DNA from: Conchocele bisecta
Taxonomy: Eukaryota > Mollusca > Bivalvia > Lucinida > Thyasiridae
Assembly (NCBI GenBank): GCA_029237695.1
Contig: CM055273.1
Location: 61,493,968 to 61,557,967 of the forward strand
Direction of reading: 5' to 3'
DNA length: 64,000 nt
Each line of letters opens with the position of its first letter. Position 1 is the stretch's first letter. The notes below the pieces were generated by a model. It had not been told where the DNA came from. It saw only the letters and a program-made list of their open reading frames with translations, and ran no database searches. The position numbers were made by a program, and so were the translations under genes. Positions 63,942 through 64,000 of the stretch are shown here, piece by piece.

Positions 63942-64000
63942 GGCATCACGGGACGGTTGAAAATAGCCAAAATTGACTGCTTTTCTGAGGGCGGCGGGTG
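63942..64000 (+). repeat. 59-bp direct repeat, right copy, cut by window end
   Basis: Same sequence as 62289-62347. The repeat probably continues past the window. Confidence 0.9.

Overview
The window is animal nuclear DNA. It has spliced genes with GT-AG introns, long AT-rich introns, and dense non-autonomous transposons. A tRNA-headed SINE, several foldback and MITE families, and Helitron-like elements carrying central tandem arrays fit a marine lophotrochozoan, most likely a bivalve mollusc. That assignment is inferred from repeat style and was not tested by any search.

Two host genes can be assembled completely. (1) A plus-strand gene for bifunctional uridine 5'-monophosphate synthase (UMPS) has 11 coding exons between 8276 and 40622. 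All exon phases fit and the product is 479 residues, with an orotate phosphoribosyltransferase half (exons 1-5) and an orotidine-5'-phosphate decarboxylase half (exons 6-11). (2) A minus-strand gene for a 174-residue CYTH / triphosphate tunnel family protein has 4 coding exons between 52229 and 45548. The two genes converge, with about 4.9 kb of repeats between their stop codons.

Layout: 1-5.8 kb holds a tandem-array element with a nested MITE, an exon-like tandem duplication, a second array element and MITEs. 7.0-8.24 kb is a dead non-LTR reverse transcriptase reaching to about 40 bp from the UMPS start codon. 8.4-24.6 kb is UMPS intron 1 (16.2 kb), almost wholly made of mobile DNA. 24.6-40.6 kb carries UMPS exons 2-11, separated by MITEs, SINEs, arrays and local duplications, several of which copy pieces of the neighbouring exons. 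42.9-45.4 kb holds two array elements tail to tail. 45.5-52.2 kb is the CYTH gene. 52.3-64 kb holds no confidently assigned host gene; it has an 'emptied' Helitron, unidentified coding-like segments, an endonuclease fragment, a 2.5-kb tandem-array element and a long mariner/Tigger-like MITE.

The most unusual observations are as follows. (a) The 3' splice site and first ~25 nt of UMPS exon 4 are repeated five times upstream in intron 3. (b) A decayed copy of the start of UMPS exon 7 is split by a MITE. (c) Retroelement sequence is in frame with the UMPS start codon. (d) An array element is nested inside a Helitron, proven by a sibling copy in the same window that lacks the insert. (e) Seven otherwise unrelated tandem arrays end in the same way, most with a short hairpin, at CTTG followed by T. 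No multi-gene defence or biosynthetic system is visible.
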